From the NCBI GenBank assembly GCA_964591455.1, contig CAZQDZ010000020.1, positions 1 through 64,000 on the forward strand: a stretch of 64,000 nucleotides of DNA, given 5' to 3'. The position numbers and the translations under genes were made by a program. Positions 34,640 through 44,127 of this stretch are shown here, piece after piece (the stretch's first letter is position 1; each line of letters starts with the position of its first letter). Origin of the DNA: RFSX01 sp964591455. GTDB lineage: Bacteria > Bacteroidota > Bacteroidia > Chitinophagales > Saprospiraceae. Under the pieces are notes generated by a model. The model saw nothing but the letters and a program-made list of their open reading frames with translations, searched no databases and had not been told where the DNA came from.

Positions 34640-35053
34640 CTAACAATGTTGATTCATAGCCTCCATTAAATTATCAGCTATCATTTGAGCAGATCGGCCT
34701 TCAATCATATGTCTTTCTATCATATGGACCAATTTCCCTTCTTTAAACAATGCTATTGCGGGTGACGAAGGAGGATAAGGTAATAAATAGTCTCTTGCTT
34801 TTTCTACTGCCTCTTTATGCACGCCAGCGAATACAGTGACAGCATGTGTTGGCTTTGAAGCGTTTTGAAGACTAAATTTTGCAGCAGGTCTGGCATTTCC
34901 AGCAGCACATCCACATACGGAGTTGATTACTAATAGGATCGTACCTTCTTTTTTACCTAGAATATTATCTACTTGTTCTGCTGTCTCAAGACCATTAAAA
35001 CCAAAATCAGTTAGGTCTTTTGACATAGGGGAGACTAGTTCGATTGGATACAT
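34640..35053 (-). CDS. BrxA/BrxB-family bacilliredoxin
   Basis: 137 residues of the DUF1094 family. The redox motif is CGC in LLVINSVCGCAAGNARPAAK, with an extra C-terminal Cys (NQHC). Other conserved segments are YPIELVSPMSKDLTDFGF and FAGVHKEAVEKARDYLLP. Bacilliredoxins remove bacillithiol or a similar thiol from protein cysteines under oxidative stress. Single gene with a perfect terminator downstream and a plausible promoter upstream (35076-35105). Confidence 0.93.
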   Translation of the reverse strand: MYPIELVSPMSKDLTDFGFNGLETAEQVDNILGKKEGTILLVINSVCGCAAGNARPAAKFSLQNASKPTHAVTVFAGVHKEAVEKARDYLLPYPPSSPAIALFKEGKLVHMIERHMIEGRSAQMIADNLMEAMNQHC

Positions 35054-35075
35054 GTATTTTACCTTTATTTTATAT

Positions 35076-35105
35076 CTAAATTATGCTAAAATTGCACTTT
35101 GCAAA
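35076..35105 (-). promoter_or_regulatory. candidate Bacteroidota promoter of the bacilliredoxin gene
   Basis: On the minus strand, TTTG (35105-35102) is followed after 18 bases by TAATTTAG (35083-35076), one change from the TAnnTTTG -7 consensus, 23 bases ahead of the start codon. This is the best promoter match I saw near a gene start in the window. Confidence 0.5.
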
Positions 35106-35170
35106 TATGTAACTTATTTAAGCTAAGAACTATGTCATAAAGTTCCTTTTTTCGTTACAAATATGAGTAT

Positions 35171-35542
35171 ATGAAAAAAATCATTTTAATTAGTCCAATT
35201 TTCTTGATTCTTATTTGGATCGGCTGTACAAGAGCGACCTTTGTTCAAGAGAATTTAGACTGTACGGATATCATTCGTTATGATGTGGAGTTGCAGCCCG
35301 TTCTTACTACATATTGTGCCTATTCTGGTTGTCATGATGGCAGTGTCCAAGATGCTGTAAATTATACTACTTATACTAGTATGTCTGCGGATTTTGGGTC
35401 CATGTTCGATAGGGTAGTGACGCAAATAGATAATCCATTTATAGGGATGCCAAGGGATGATGGAGATGGACCAGATAACATGACGGAAGAAGATTTTAGA
35501 ATATTCAGTTGCTGGATAGAGCAAGAATTTCCAGAAAATTAA
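35171..35542 (+). CDS. cytochrome-like lipoprotein with a CX4CH motif
   Basis: 123 residues. Type II signal with lipobox WIGC (near residue 19). The body begins DVELQPVLTTYCAYSGCHDG, a heme-binding-like motif in which four rather than two residues separate the cysteines (C-A-Y-S-G-C-H). It then has MPRDDGDGPDNMTEEDFRIF and SCWIEQEF, the pattern of short cytochrome c domains in which a distal Met is the sixth ligand. First gene of an apparent operon with the DUF5777 barrel and the diheme cytochrome (spacing 0-6 bp). Whether heme is attached through CX4CH by the normal Ccs system is uncertain. Confidence 0.7.
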   Translation: MKKIILISPIFLILIWIGCTRATFVQENLDCTDIIRYDVELQPVLTTYCAYSGCHDGSVQDAVNYTTYTSMSADFGSMFDRVVTQIDNPFIGMPRDDGDGPDNMTEEDFRIFSCWIEQEFPEN

Positions 35543-35548
35543 GTGAAG

Positions 35549-36436
35549 ATGATTAGAATTATACTGCTTTTTTTAATGATGGGTGTTGTAAGTGTAAATG
35601 CTCAGGATTTTCACCAAACATTCAAAGATACAAGAGTTATCAATTCTCATTCAGTAGAGACTTTGCGCAAAGGTGTACTGGATTTTAGAATTGGGCACCG
35701 ATTTGGAAATGTAAACGGGGGATGGCCAACATTATGGGGGCTGGAGAACGCTGCAGATGTCATATTCGAGTTTGATTACGGAATCTCTGACAATTTGATG
35801 GTTGGGATTATGAGAGCGAAAGGCGCAGGTCCGCTTACACAAAATGTAAGTGGTTTAGCCAAGTATCGTGTATTAAGGCAGTCAGATACGAGTCCATTTT
35901 CCTTAGCATTTTCAGGATTAGCAAGTATTTCAACCATGCAAAAAGGGGAGAATCCCGGACAAATAAACTTCTTTGCCGAGTTTGCTCATAGGATAAGTTA
36001 CAATTTACAGGTTATTGTGGCTTCCAAGATTTCTGAAAGATTGGCACTTCAGATAGCCCCTCAGTGGACATATAGAAATATCGTACCGACTAATGGTGAT
36101 CCTAATGCGATTCAGGATACCAACGATTTAGCGAGCTTGAGTGGTGCATTAAAATTTCAATTCACAAAAACCTTAGCTATTATACTAGATGGGACCTTTG
36201 TGTTTTCGGAATTCCGTAGAGAAGAATTAGATCGTGATGGCAATAGACTATTCAGTTCTCCTTTTGGTATTGGAATAGAATGGGAGACAGGAGGAGGCCA
36301 TGTCTTTCAAGCAAATTTCACCAATGCTACAGGTATAGTAGAGACTGATTATATCCCATATACGCAAAGCCAATGGTCTGATCGAGAATTTCGTTTTGGG
36401 TTTACTATTGCTAGACAATTCAATCTACGTAGATGA
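35549..36436 (+). CDS. DUF5777-family outer-membrane beta-barrel protein
   Basis: About 295 residues. Signal peptide ends in SVNAQ; the mature part begins FHQTFKDTRVINSHSVETLR and has alternating strands (GVLDFRIGHRFGNVNGGWPT, LENAADVIFEFDYGISDNLM) ending in an aromatic FTIARQFNLRR strand, as expected of an outer-membrane barrel. DUF5777 proteins are found beside cytochromes and YceI proteins in Bacteroidota, with no known activity. A GTG two codons upstream is in frame; the ATG at 35549 is preferred. The stop overlaps the next ATG by four bases (ATGA). Confidence 0.82.
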   Translation: MIRIILLFLMMGVVSVNAQDFHQTFKDTRVINSHSVETLRKGVLDFRIGHRFGNVNGGWPTLWGLENAADVIFEFDYGISDNLMVGIMRAKGAGPLTQNVSGLAKYRVLRQSDTSPFSLAFSGLASISTMQKGENPGQINFFAEFAHRISYNLQVIVASKISERLALQIAPQWTYRNIVPTNGDPNAIQDTNDLASLSGALKFQFTKTLAIILDGTFVFSEFRREELDRDGNRLFSSPFGIGIEWETGGGHVFQANFTNATGIVETDYIPYTQSQWSDREFRFGFTIARQFNLRR

Positions 36437-37458
36437 TTTCCACAAGTAAAGGCATTTTCGTACTAGCACTCTTCTCCATAGTGCTTACCGCAGCTTATAT
36501 CAAGCCAAATAATATACATGAGACCGATCTCAAGGTCGCAAAGATTTTGTCCATTCTAGGGCATGAAATGGAAGCGCCTATCCCGGATACAAATTCATAT
36601 CAGATATCAGCTGCTAAAGGTGAGTCAATCATTAAGTCTGGTATAGCCACAAAGCCAGGAGGTGGAAAAACTAAAAAACAAAGCAAACATTTTTTATGCA
36701 CCTCCTGCCACAATTTAGAGAAGGAAGATCCTGATCTCTCTATAATAGATCCACAAGCAAGATTAGAATATACGAATAGTAAGGGGCTACCATTCTTGCA
36801 AGGCACAACACTTTATGGCGCTATAAATAGGGAGTCCTATTATAACGATGACTACTATAAAAAGTATGGAGATTTAGTTTTGCCAGCAAGAAATGATATC
36901 AAAGAGGCTATCCAACTCTGTGCAGTAGAGTGTGCTCAGGGTCGAGAACTCAAAGATTGGGAGATAGAATCTATAGTGGCATTTCTTTGGACTATAGACC
37001 TGAAATTGTCTGACTTGAATATGAATCAAGATGAATTGGATCGTGTCTATGCTGCCATTGATGGAGATGGAAATAAAAAGGCTGCGGTCGAATTAATCAG
37101 ATCCAAGTACACGAAGACTTCTCCAGCTACATTTGGCACTGCTCATGAGTCATTGATTATGAAAGGAGAGTATACGGGCGACGCTGACAATGGGAAATTA
37201 ATTTATGATAATTCATGCCTCCATTGTCACCAGAACAGAAAGTACTCTTTCTTCCAGCTAGACGATAGTCGACTCACCTTTAAGCATCTAAGTAAGAAAG
37301 CCAATGGATATGGGAGGCATTCACTATATCAAGTGACCAGATATGGGGTATATTCCAGATCTGGAAAACAATCATATATGCCACAATACCCTAAGGAAAA
37401 GATGAGTGAGCAGCAGCTTGCAGATCTAAGAGCTTACATAGATCAGCAGGCAGAGTAA
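36433..37458 (+). CDS. diheme c-type cytochrome
   Basis: 341 residues. A single N-terminal hydrophobic segment acts as signal or anchor. Two classical heme sites are visible: FLCTSCHNLEKED near residue 89 and YDNSCLHCHQNR near residue 264. Between them, LCAVECAQGRELKDWEIESI is a conserved cysteine pair of this family without heme spacing. A Met-containing QSYMPQYPKEKMSEQQL probably supplies distal ligands. It likely transfers electrons in the periplasm or at the outer membrane with the upstream lipoprotein and barrel, whose stop codon it overlaps (ATGA). Electron donor and acceptor are unknown. Confidence 0.85.
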   Translation: MISTSKGIFVLALFSIVLTAAYIKPNNIHETDLKVAKILSILGHEMEAPIPDTNSYQISAAKGESIIKSGIATKPGGGKTKKQSKHFLCTSCHNLEKEDPDLSIIDPQARLEYTNSKGLPFLQGTTLYGAINRESYYNDDYYKKYGDLVLPARNDIKEAIQLCAVECAQGRELKDWEIESIVAFLWTIDLKLSDLNMNQDELDRVYAAIDGDGNKKAAVELIRSKYTKTSPATFGTAHESLIMKGEYTGDADNGKLIYDNSCLHCHQNRKYSFFQLDDSRLTFKHLSKKANGYGRHSLYQVTRYGVYSRSGKQSYMPQYPKEKMSEQQLADLRAYIDQQAE

Positions 37459-37503
37459 CTATTAATCTTATTTTTAAGATTTTATAAGTACTCAGTTTGC
37501 TTC

Positions 37504-39003
37504 TTGATTAGAAAATTTATACAAAATTTCGATACAGCTTCCAGAGAGCAGCCCGTTGTGGCTATTCTGATTTATTCCTTTCTGGGATTTCTCAGACCTG
37601 CTATCTATATATTTCTTCTACCCTTATATCTGTCAGTATTCTCAGATTCAGAATACGGATTATATGATTTAATGGTGACGACAGGGGTTATCATGGCTAT
37701 TCTTGTTACAGCCAGGCTCAATGCCGCTATGGTCACATTGTATTACGATTATCATGGCAATCCAGCAAAGCAAAAAAAGTATCTAAGTACATTATTCAGT
37801 TTCAGCCTAATGGTTGCATTGGTCACGGGATTGATATTTAGTTTAGTTGGAGAAAGCTTATTTCAGATAGTATTCAAATCAGATAGCATCCATTTTTTTC
37901 CCTACGGGATTACAATACTTGGATTCGCGTTACTATCAGAAGTAAATGAATGTTACTACAGTTATCTGAAAAATGAAAAGAACCTCAAAGGATATCTTTT
38001 TGTGATTCTATGTCAAGTACTACTGATGATCTTGTTTCAGTTTTTGTTGATTATTGTATTTAGACAGGGAGTCCAAGGTGCCTTACTAGGAATGTTTCTC
38101 GCGAATGTGGTGACCACTTTAGTCATTTTTCTAATGGAAAAGAACATATTCACTTTTAAGCTAGACAAGACAATGGTGAGAAACTCCTTAGCATACAGCC
38201 TGGCACTTATACCTTATCTGTTGATATCTTGGGCCTTAACTAGGGGAGGTAAGATAATTCTGGAGCGGTTCGATAATTTATCACAAGTTGGGGTCTTTGC
38301 ATTGCTCATCACTTTGACCAATATAATAGTACTCACTGCTGGCGCCGTCGTTAGTGGTGTGAGACCTTTTCTGTTCGAATTATTTGCAGAAAAAAAACAA
38401 ATTCAATCTGTAAACAATTACAGTGACAAAGTAGATTTATTGACAAAGGTTGTAGTCGTCCTTCCTTTACTTGCCGTTCCATTTATAGTCTTAGTAGGAA
38501 GCAACATTAATGTAATCACTTCCAAAAGTGCTTACCTGGATATACGAGATTATATCACCTTTGCTTGTCTCACAATTTTCTTATTAGTCTATGCTAAGCT
38601 GTTCTACCAGCAGATAATATTTGCCAAGAAATCAAGCTTGGTGACACAACTATCCTTTGTTGTTCTTATTGTACTCTTTATGTGTTTGTACTTTTGGGTT
38701 CCGGCTTACAAGATATGGGGAGTACTTTCTGCAATGGCTGTAGCCAATTTGCTTATGACATTTCTTTTCTATTTATATGGGAGAAAAAGCCAACCTATAA
38801 AATATAATACAGGCATTATTTTCATTCTCCCAGCCGTAATCTTTGGAATCTTATTTCTAATAGAATGGATAATGGTCCATAACTTGGATATAAGCCAACC
38901 AAAGTTTGGAATGATACAGTTCCTAGTATTGGTACCCATTATACTAATTACCAATCGTCAACTTCTAAAAGAATATAAAGCCTTATTTCTCCAAAATTCT
39001 TAG
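37504..39003 (+). CDS. oligosaccharide flippase / polysaccharide biosynthesis protein
   Basis: 499 residues with about 12-14 hydrophobic segments. It resembles Wzx-type MOP-superfamily flippases: FLGFLRPAIYIFLLPLYLSV near the start, SDSEYGLYDLMVTTGVIMAI in the first loop, and later NLLMTFLFYLYGRKSQP. Such proteins move lipid-linked sugars or other lipids across the inner membrane. It begins at TTG 45 bp after the cytochrome gene, with no in-frame ATG until well inside the protein. Neighbouring glycan genes are absent, so the substrate is unknown. Convergent with the T9SS cargo gene. Confidence 0.8.
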   Translation: MIRKFIQNFDTASREQPVVAILIYSFLGFLRPAIYIFLLPLYLSVFSDSEYGLYDLMVTTGVIMAILVTARLNAAMVTLYYDYHGNPAKQKKYLSTLFSFSLMVALVTGLIFSLVGESLFQIVFKSDSIHFFPYGITILGFALLSEVNECYYSYLKNEKNLKGYLFVILCQVLLMILFQFLLIIVFRQGVQGALLGMFLANVVTTLVIFLMEKNIFTFKLDKTMVRNSLAYSLALIPYLLISWALTRGGKIILERFDNLSQVGVFALLITLTNIIVLTAGAVVSGVRPFLFELFAEKKQIQSVNNYSDKVDLLTKVVVVLPLLAVPFIVLVGSNINVITSKSAYLDIRDYITFACLTIFLLVYAKLFYQQIIFAKKSSLVTQLSFVVLIVLFMCLYFWVPAYKIWGVLSAMAVANLLMTFLFYLYGRKSQPIKYNTGIIFILPAVIFGILFLIEWIMVHNLDISQPKFGMIQFLVLVPIILITNRQLLKEYKALFLQNS

Positions 39004-39007
39004 AGAC

Positions 39008-40156
39008 TTATCTCACAATTATTAGTTTCTGATATAATTCTCTGTCAGCAGTCTGCGTAAGGATTATATAATTCCCTTCATCTAATTGTGATACATCTAA
39101 CTGAGATCCATTGGTCAAATTAGGCCACTGTCCTTCTATCTGACCTAATGTATTATATAGGGACACGTCAAGAGATTGATTATAATTAGTAACATCGATA
39201 GTTATAAATTCAGAAGCCGGGTTAGGGAATACTTCTAAGCTAAGCTGATTTAAAAGCGTAGGGTCATTGGTGCTGGAAGCATCTAGTTCTAAGCCTGTCC
39301 TTCCTGTAACCACCACCATATCATTTCCTAAAGTATCAGCAAATACATTTTCAGTAAATTCTATGACTGAAGCCTTGTTGTCTGCATCCACAAATCTATA
39401 TGTAGTTGCAATCTGTTCTCCTCCAAAGCCACCAGCCATGCCGAAAAAATCAGAAACATCAAACCAAATTAAAAATCCTATAACATTTACACCTACCTCA
39501 AGCAGAACATCTGTTGTATTTTCTTCTCTGACATGTAATACTTCTCTGGACTCATCCATTACATTGACAGTGCCCCAGCCGATGACTTCTTCCTCTCTTG
39601 TAAGTTCAGTGGTCACTCTAATACTGTCTATAGAGCCTGGAAGTCCTCCCAGATCTAAGCTATCGATTCCTGGAATCAAGGCGGCATCAAAAGTAAATAT
39701 GAGGTCTACATCATCTGAATTAACCGTCCCAAATAATAATGGCGTCTCTCGGATAGTATAATCATTAGATAACTGTAAAGAAGCATCTATTTCAAAACCA
39801 CCAAATCCTCCAGTATTTATACCATTCACTACTATTCTATTTGGTTCTCTTGAAGCTGCTGCATCAAATAGTCCTAAGGTTATGATCATATCAGAATCAG
39901 GAAAGGAATCTGCTAGGGTCGTGGTATTGATATCTGTATAAGCTTCTATCATCTGACCACCTAACTCAAAGTCATTGAACGTCCAAACAAAGTTTTCACC
40001 AGTTTCCCGGTAGGCCATTATAGTGTCCTCGGGTAAAATCAAGGTGGTGTAAACTAGTTCATCACCGACATCAGGTAAAGTATTAGACTCTACTGTAATC
40101 TGCCCAATGGCAATCAATGAACAAAACATGAAGATAAAAACCAGAGTAAGTCTCAT
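39008..40156 (-). CDS. secreted protein with T9SS type A sorting domain
   Basis: 382 residues. Signal peptide ending in LIAIGQ; a beta-rich body without known domain (residues 20-300); and a C-terminal Por secretion tail LEVFPNPASEFITIDV, LYNTLGQIEGQW and ILTQTADRELYQKLIIV, diagnostic of type IX secretion and surface attachment. The body is Asp/Thr/Gly rich (RPNRIVVNG-like loops) and may be an adhesin or enzyme; I cannot tell which. Divergent from fdhD. It shows that the organism has a T9SS. Confidence 0.87.
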   Translation of the reverse strand: MRLTLVFIFMFCSLIAIGQITVESNTLPDVGDELVYTTLILPEDTIMAYRETGENFVWTFNDFELGGQMIEAYTDINTTTLADSFPDSDMIITLGLFDAAASREPNRIVVNGINTGGFGGFEIDASLQLSNDYTIRETPLLFGTVNSDDVDLIFTFDAALIPGIDSLDLGGLPGSIDSIRVTTELTREEEVIGWGTVNVMDESREVLHVREENTTDVLLEVGVNVIGFLIWFDVSDFFGMAGGFGGEQIATTYRFVDADNKASVIEFTENVFADTLGNDMVVVTGRTGLELDASSTNDPTLLNQLSLEVFPNPASEFITIDVTNYNQSLDVSLYNTLGQIEGQWPNLTNGSQLDVSQLDEGNYIILTQTADRELYQKLIIVR

Positions 40157-40268
40157 AATATTATATGTTTGAGGAAGAGAAAGACAGGAATTGTTTACAA
40201 GTTACTAAAGCTTTCTAATTTAATATGAACAATACCTATCTGAATAATGATTAACATTGTAGAAGACA

Positions 40269-41102
40269 ATGAAAGGCCATATTCAAGATATCCAGATACT
40301 AAGAATTAACAATAACAAGTCTGCTGAATCTATGCATGATCAGTTGGCAGTGGAAGCACCCTTACAAATAATACTTCATGCGCCATCTCATTCGCCACCT
40401 ATAGAAAGAAAGAACATTTCTATTACCATGAGAACGCCTGGTCAGGATCGCGCACTTGCAGTCGGTTTTCTTTATGCAGAAGGAATAATTAATCTGGACA
40501 CTATAGTCACTGCCACAGAAGAAGACGATAATCAGGTATTAGTACGGACGCTAGATCTTCTACCATTAGATCTTTCTTTGCTTGACAGACATTTCTATGC
40601 TACCAGCAGTTGTGGTGTATGCGGAAAGACGAGCCTAGAAGCAGTGAGAGCTATTTCTATGCCCGATTGGCCTGTGCCTAGTTTTTCTATAGCCCAATCT
40701 CTCATTCTTTCACTACCAGCTAGGATGAATGCATCTCAGTCGGCATTCAAAAATACTGGAGGAATGCATGCAGTCGCCCTTTTTGATTTGGATGGGAAGC
40801 TACTAGATATTGCTGAAGATGTAGGCAGGCATAATGCGATGGATAAACTAATTGGTACAGCCCTGATTAATTCGAGGCCGAACCTTCCACTTAATAAGCA
40901 TATTTTATTACTTAGTGGGAGGGCCAGCTTTGAGTTGATTCAGAAAGCAGTGATGGCAGGAATTAAAATAATAGCGGCAGTAGGTGCCCCTTCCTCACTA
41001 GCAGTGGAACTGGCAGAGGATCACGACATGACGCTGATAGGATTTCTAAAAGATGATAGATTCAATGTATACTCAGGTAAAGAACGCCTTCGTCTCAATT
41101 AG
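40269..41102 (+). CDS. fdhD: formate dehydrogenase sulfurtransferase FdhD
   Basis: 277 residues. The sulfur-transferring CxxC lies in YATSSCGVCGKTSLEAV (near residue 118). Conserved FdhD elements follow: FKNTGGMHAVALFDLDGKLL, EDVGRHNAMDKLIG and LLSGRASFELIQKAVMAGI. FdhD transfers sulfur from IscS-type desulfurases to the molybdenum cofactor of formate dehydrogenases. It directly precedes the FdhF/YdeP molybdoenzyme (19-bp gap), its obvious client. Confidence 0.93.
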   Translation: MKGHIQDIQILRINNNKSAESMHDQLAVEAPLQIILHAPSHSPPIERKNISITMRTPGQDRALAVGFLYAEGIINLDTIVTATEEDDNQVLVRTLDLLPLDLSLLDRHFYATSSCGVCGKTSLEAVRAISMPDWPVPSFSIAQSLILSLPARMNASQSAFKNTGGMHAVALFDLDGKLLDIAEDVGRHNAMDKLIGTALINSRPNLPLNKHILLLSGRASFELIQKAVMAGIKIIAAVGAPSSLAVELAEDHDMTLIGFLKDDRFNVYSGKERLRLN

Positions 41103-41121
41103 TCTAATTGTAATGTGAGAA

Positions 41122-43419
41122 ATGAAAGAAAAATCAAAAGCTGAAACCTCTGAGAAGTTTACTGGACTGAAACTAAAAGCGCCAAAAGATTCAGCAGCAG
41201 GCCTGCCAGCTGTTATATCTTCTATAAAACATATTCTTTCAGAGACCCCAATTTCTAAAGGCGTAAAAGTGCTGAATCAACTTAATCAAATGGATGGTAT
41301 TGACTGTCCTGGTTGTGCATGGCCGGATCCCGATGACGAAAGAAGTGGACTAGGCGAATATTGTGAAAATGGAGCAAAAGCCATCGCTGAAGAGGTGGCA
41401 AAAAAATCGGTTGGTGCTTCATTTTTTAGCCAGCATTCTGTAGACTATTTGGCAGCGATGTCTGACTACGAATTAGGAAAACAAGGCCGATTAACAGAAC
41501 CCATGTACCTTCCCAAAGGTGCAACACACTACCAACCCATATCATGGGAAGATGCATTCTCACTTATAGGTAAAAATCTCAAAGCTCTTGACTCACCTAA
41601 TGAAGCCATATTTTATACATCTGGCAGGACTAGTAATGAAGCAGCTTTCCTCTATCAATTATTTGTAAGAGAATTCGGGACTAATAATTTGCCGGACTGC
41701 TCCAATATGTGCCACGAAAGTAGTGGGGTAGCATTAGGAGAGACATTAGGAATAGGTAAGGGGTCAGTTAAATTGGAAGACTTTTATTCCGCAGAAGTGA
41801 TTATGATTTTGGGCCAGAATCCAGGGACTAATCATCCTAGGATGCTTTCTGCATTAGAAAGGGCAAAGAAAAATGGTGCAAGTATTATTGCCATAAATCC
41901 TCTGAAGGAAGCCGGCCTTATCAGTTTCAAGCATCCGCAAAAAATCAAAGGAATACTAGATAGTGGAAGTCAACTGACTGACCATTATCTGCAAGTTAGA
42001 GTAAATGCCGATTTGCCTTTACTCCAATCATTCAATGCCTTGTTACTTCAGATGCATCAGAAAAGGGGAGGTGTGTTAGATGAAAAATTTATTGTTGATA
42101 AGACAACTGGATATGAAGATTACGCCAAGCACTTAGAGAAGCTCGACATAGATAATCTAATAGCCTGTACAGGAATATCCAGAGATCAGATAGAGCTGGT
42201 GGCAGACTTGTTATCTAGAAAATCCAAGATTATTATCTGCTGGGCAATGGGCTTAACTCAGCACAAGAATGCAGTAGCAACTATAAAAGAGGTAGTCAAT
42301 CTACTACTGCTCAAAGGAAGTATAGGTAAACCAGGAGCAGGTACTTGTCCAGTTCGCGGACACAGTAACGTGCAAGGAGATAGGACGATGGGCATCCATG
42401 AGAAACCACCCCAAAGATTGCTGGATGCCCTAGAAAAAGTTTTCGGGTTCAATCCTCCTCGGGAGCATGGCTATGATGTAGTGCATGCCATTAAAGCGAT
42501 GCATAGTGGGAAAGGAAAAGTATTTTTTGGAATGGGAGGTAATTTTATATCAGCAACGCCAGATACACTTTATACTGCAGAGGCACTCAGTCGGTGTAAT
42601 TTGACTGTGCAAGTTTCTACCAAGCTCAATCGCTCTCATCTTGTGCATGGTGAGGAAGCTTTGATTCTGCCTTGTCTCGGGAGAACTGATAGAGATATGA
42701 TAGGTGATGAAGTACAAATTATCAGTGTAGAAAATTCTATGGGAATAGTGCATAGTTCTAAAGGGAGTCTAACACCAGCCTCTGAACGCTTACTGAGTGA
42801 ACCTGAAATAGTTTGTCGCTTAGCGAAGGCGAGTTTGCAAGAATCAGTAGTAGACTGGTGTAATTATTCTCAGTCCTACGACAAAATAAGAGATGATATA
42901 GAAAAAACGATTCCTGGCTTCCAAGATTATAATAAGAGAGTCAGAAAACCGGGTGGTTTTTATCTACCTAATGTAGCCAGAGAACAATCTTTTCATCCCA
43001 CTTCAGGTAGAGCTGTCTTTACAGTCTCAGATTATAATCACCTCTCACTTAAGGAAGAAGAGTACCTAATGACAACTATCAGAAGTCACGACCAGTTCAA
43101 TACAACGATCTATGGATTAGATGATAGGTATAGAGGGATATATAATGAAAGAAGAGTTGTGATGATGAACCGAAAAGATATGAATGACATAGGATTTGCG
43201 GAGAAAGATATTGTGGATTTATTCAATTATGATGAAGGTATAGAACGCCGTGCTCCAAAATTCCTAGTGGTTCCTTATGACATTCCCAGAGGATGTGTAG
43301 CTACCTATTTTCCAGAAGCAAATGTCCTTGTTCCTATTAATAGTACGGCAGACAAAAGCAACACCCCGAACTCTAAGTCTGTTATTATCCGTATCAGAAA
43401 GGCGTCAGAAATCAATTAG
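41122..43419 (+). CDS. FdhF/YdeP-type molybdopterin oxidoreductase
   Basis: 765 residues of the DMSO reductase superfamily. The N-terminal DGIDCPGCAWPDPDDERSG replaces the usual four-cysteine 4Fe-4S motif, as in YdeP. Other landmarks: HYQPISWEDAFSLIGKNLKA, YTSGRTSNEAAFLYQLFVRE, PDCSNMCHESSGVALGETLG (probable Mo-ligand region), VQGDRTMGIHEKPPQRLLDA, and a C-terminal molybdopterin domain with LMTTIRSHDQFNTTIYGLDD and PRGCVATYFPEANVLVP. The family oxidises formate or related small substrates, and YdeP is linked to acid resistance in E. coli. Co-transcribed with fdhD. Confidence 0.92.
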   Translation: MKEKSKAETSEKFTGLKLKAPKDSAAGLPAVISSIKHILSETPISKGVKVLNQLNQMDGIDCPGCAWPDPDDERSGLGEYCENGAKAIAEEVAKKSVGASFFSQHSVDYLAAMSDYELGKQGRLTEPMYLPKGATHYQPISWEDAFSLIGKNLKALDSPNEAIFYTSGRTSNEAAFLYQLFVREFGTNNLPDCSNMCHESSGVALGETLGIGKGSVKLEDFYSAEVIMILGQNPGTNHPRMLSALERAKKNGASIIAINPLKEAGLISFKHPQKIKGILDSGSQLTDHYLQVRVNADLPLLQSFNALLLQMHQKRGGVLDEKFIVDKTTGYEDYAKHLEKLDIDNLIACTGISRDQIELVADLLSRKSKIIICWAMGLTQHKNAVATIKEVVNLLLLKGSIGKPGAGTCPVRGHSNVQGDRTMGIHEKPPQRLLDALEKVFGFNPPREHGYDVVHAIKAMHSGKGKVFFGMGGNFISATPDTLYTAEALSRCNLTVQVSTKLNRSHLVHGEEALILPCLGRTDRDMIGDEVQIISVENSMGIVHSSKGSLTPASERLLSEPEIVCRLAKASLQESVVDWCNYSQSYDKIRDDIEKTIPGFQDYNKRVRKPGGFYLPNVAREQSFHPTSGRAVFTVSDYNHLSLKEEEYLMTTIRSHDQFNTTIYGLDDRYRGIYNERRVVMMNRKDMNDIGFAEKDIVDLFNYDEGIERRAPKFLVVPYDIPRGCVATYFPEANVLVPINSTADKSNTPNSKSVIIRIRKASEIN

Positions 43420-43515
43420 GACCTTAGTTTTAATGACGTCTAAGTTGCAAAAGCAATACGCTATCTAATCATTGGTATAGAATTCGAAATAGGATGCCAT
43501 GTTAACTTAAGTCGT

Positions 43516-43986
43516 ATGATTAGAATATTATTTTTAGTATTGATGATTTCCCTCGTTAGTTGTGTTGAAGTAGATGAGACACCAGAGATGGTTGTTTATA
43601 CACCATTAGAATTAATAGAAAATCCTCTGCTAGGTAAATGGTTTTCCGTTACGCGAGAATTAGATGGGTGTATTGATTCATCCATGAACATCACTGAAAT
43701 ATTTCATCCTATAGAATGTACCACTAATGATAATACTGAATGTAAATATCAGGAAATTGAATTTAGGCAGGGAGTAATGAGAATGAGGAATAGAGTTAAA
43801 TTCGAAGGAAATGTTTTGGATGATTATGACGAGATAGAATATGAAATTTATGAAGATGTCATCAGACTGTGTTTTGGACGATTATGTGAAAGTTACAGCT
43901 ATACCTTGGAGAATAACCTCTTAAGAATCAGCATCGAGAACGATCAGTTTGGTTGTTCAGACACTTGGGTGCTGAGACATATATAG
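43516..43986 (+). CDS. lipoprotein with lipocalin-like domain, unknown function
   Basis: 156 residues. Lipobox LVSC at about residue 16; the mature part has LIENPLLGKWFSVTRELDGC, CKYQEIEFRQGVMRMRNRVK and a C-terminal NDQFGCSDTWVLRHI, resembling small lipocalin-like/META-type domains. Six or so cysteines may pair. No partner genes. Followed by a terminator at 44022. Confidence 0.75.
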   Translation: MIRILFLVLMISLVSCVEVDETPEMVVYTPLELIENPLLGKWFSVTRELDGCIDSSMNITEIFHPIECTTNDNTECKYQEIEFRQGVMRMRNRVKFEGNVLDDYDEIEYEIYEDVIRLCFGRLCESYSYTLENNLLRISIENDQFGCSDTWVLRHI

Positions 43987-44021
43987 ATATAAAGAGAAAC
44001 TAAATCCTATTATAACATTGT

Positions 44022-44053
44022 AAAAGCACTGCTCGACTTAGAGCGGTGCTTTT
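44022..44053 (+). terminator. intrinsic terminator after the lipoprotein gene
   Basis: AAAAGCACTGCTC pairs with GAGCGGTGCTTTT (one G-U) around GACTTA, with A- and T-rich flanks. Confidence 0.85.
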
Positions 44054-44127
44054 CTATTATATGCGCATTAGATTAATTTTCATAAAATAGCAATAAACCA
44101 GAACACTTTTGGTGATTGACCATTGTT

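Noticed and set aside
42425..42460. tRNA T-loop-like sequence (GGGTTCAATCCTCC)
   Set aside because: It lies inside the FdhF/YdeP reading frame and no cloverleaf arms can be drawn around it.
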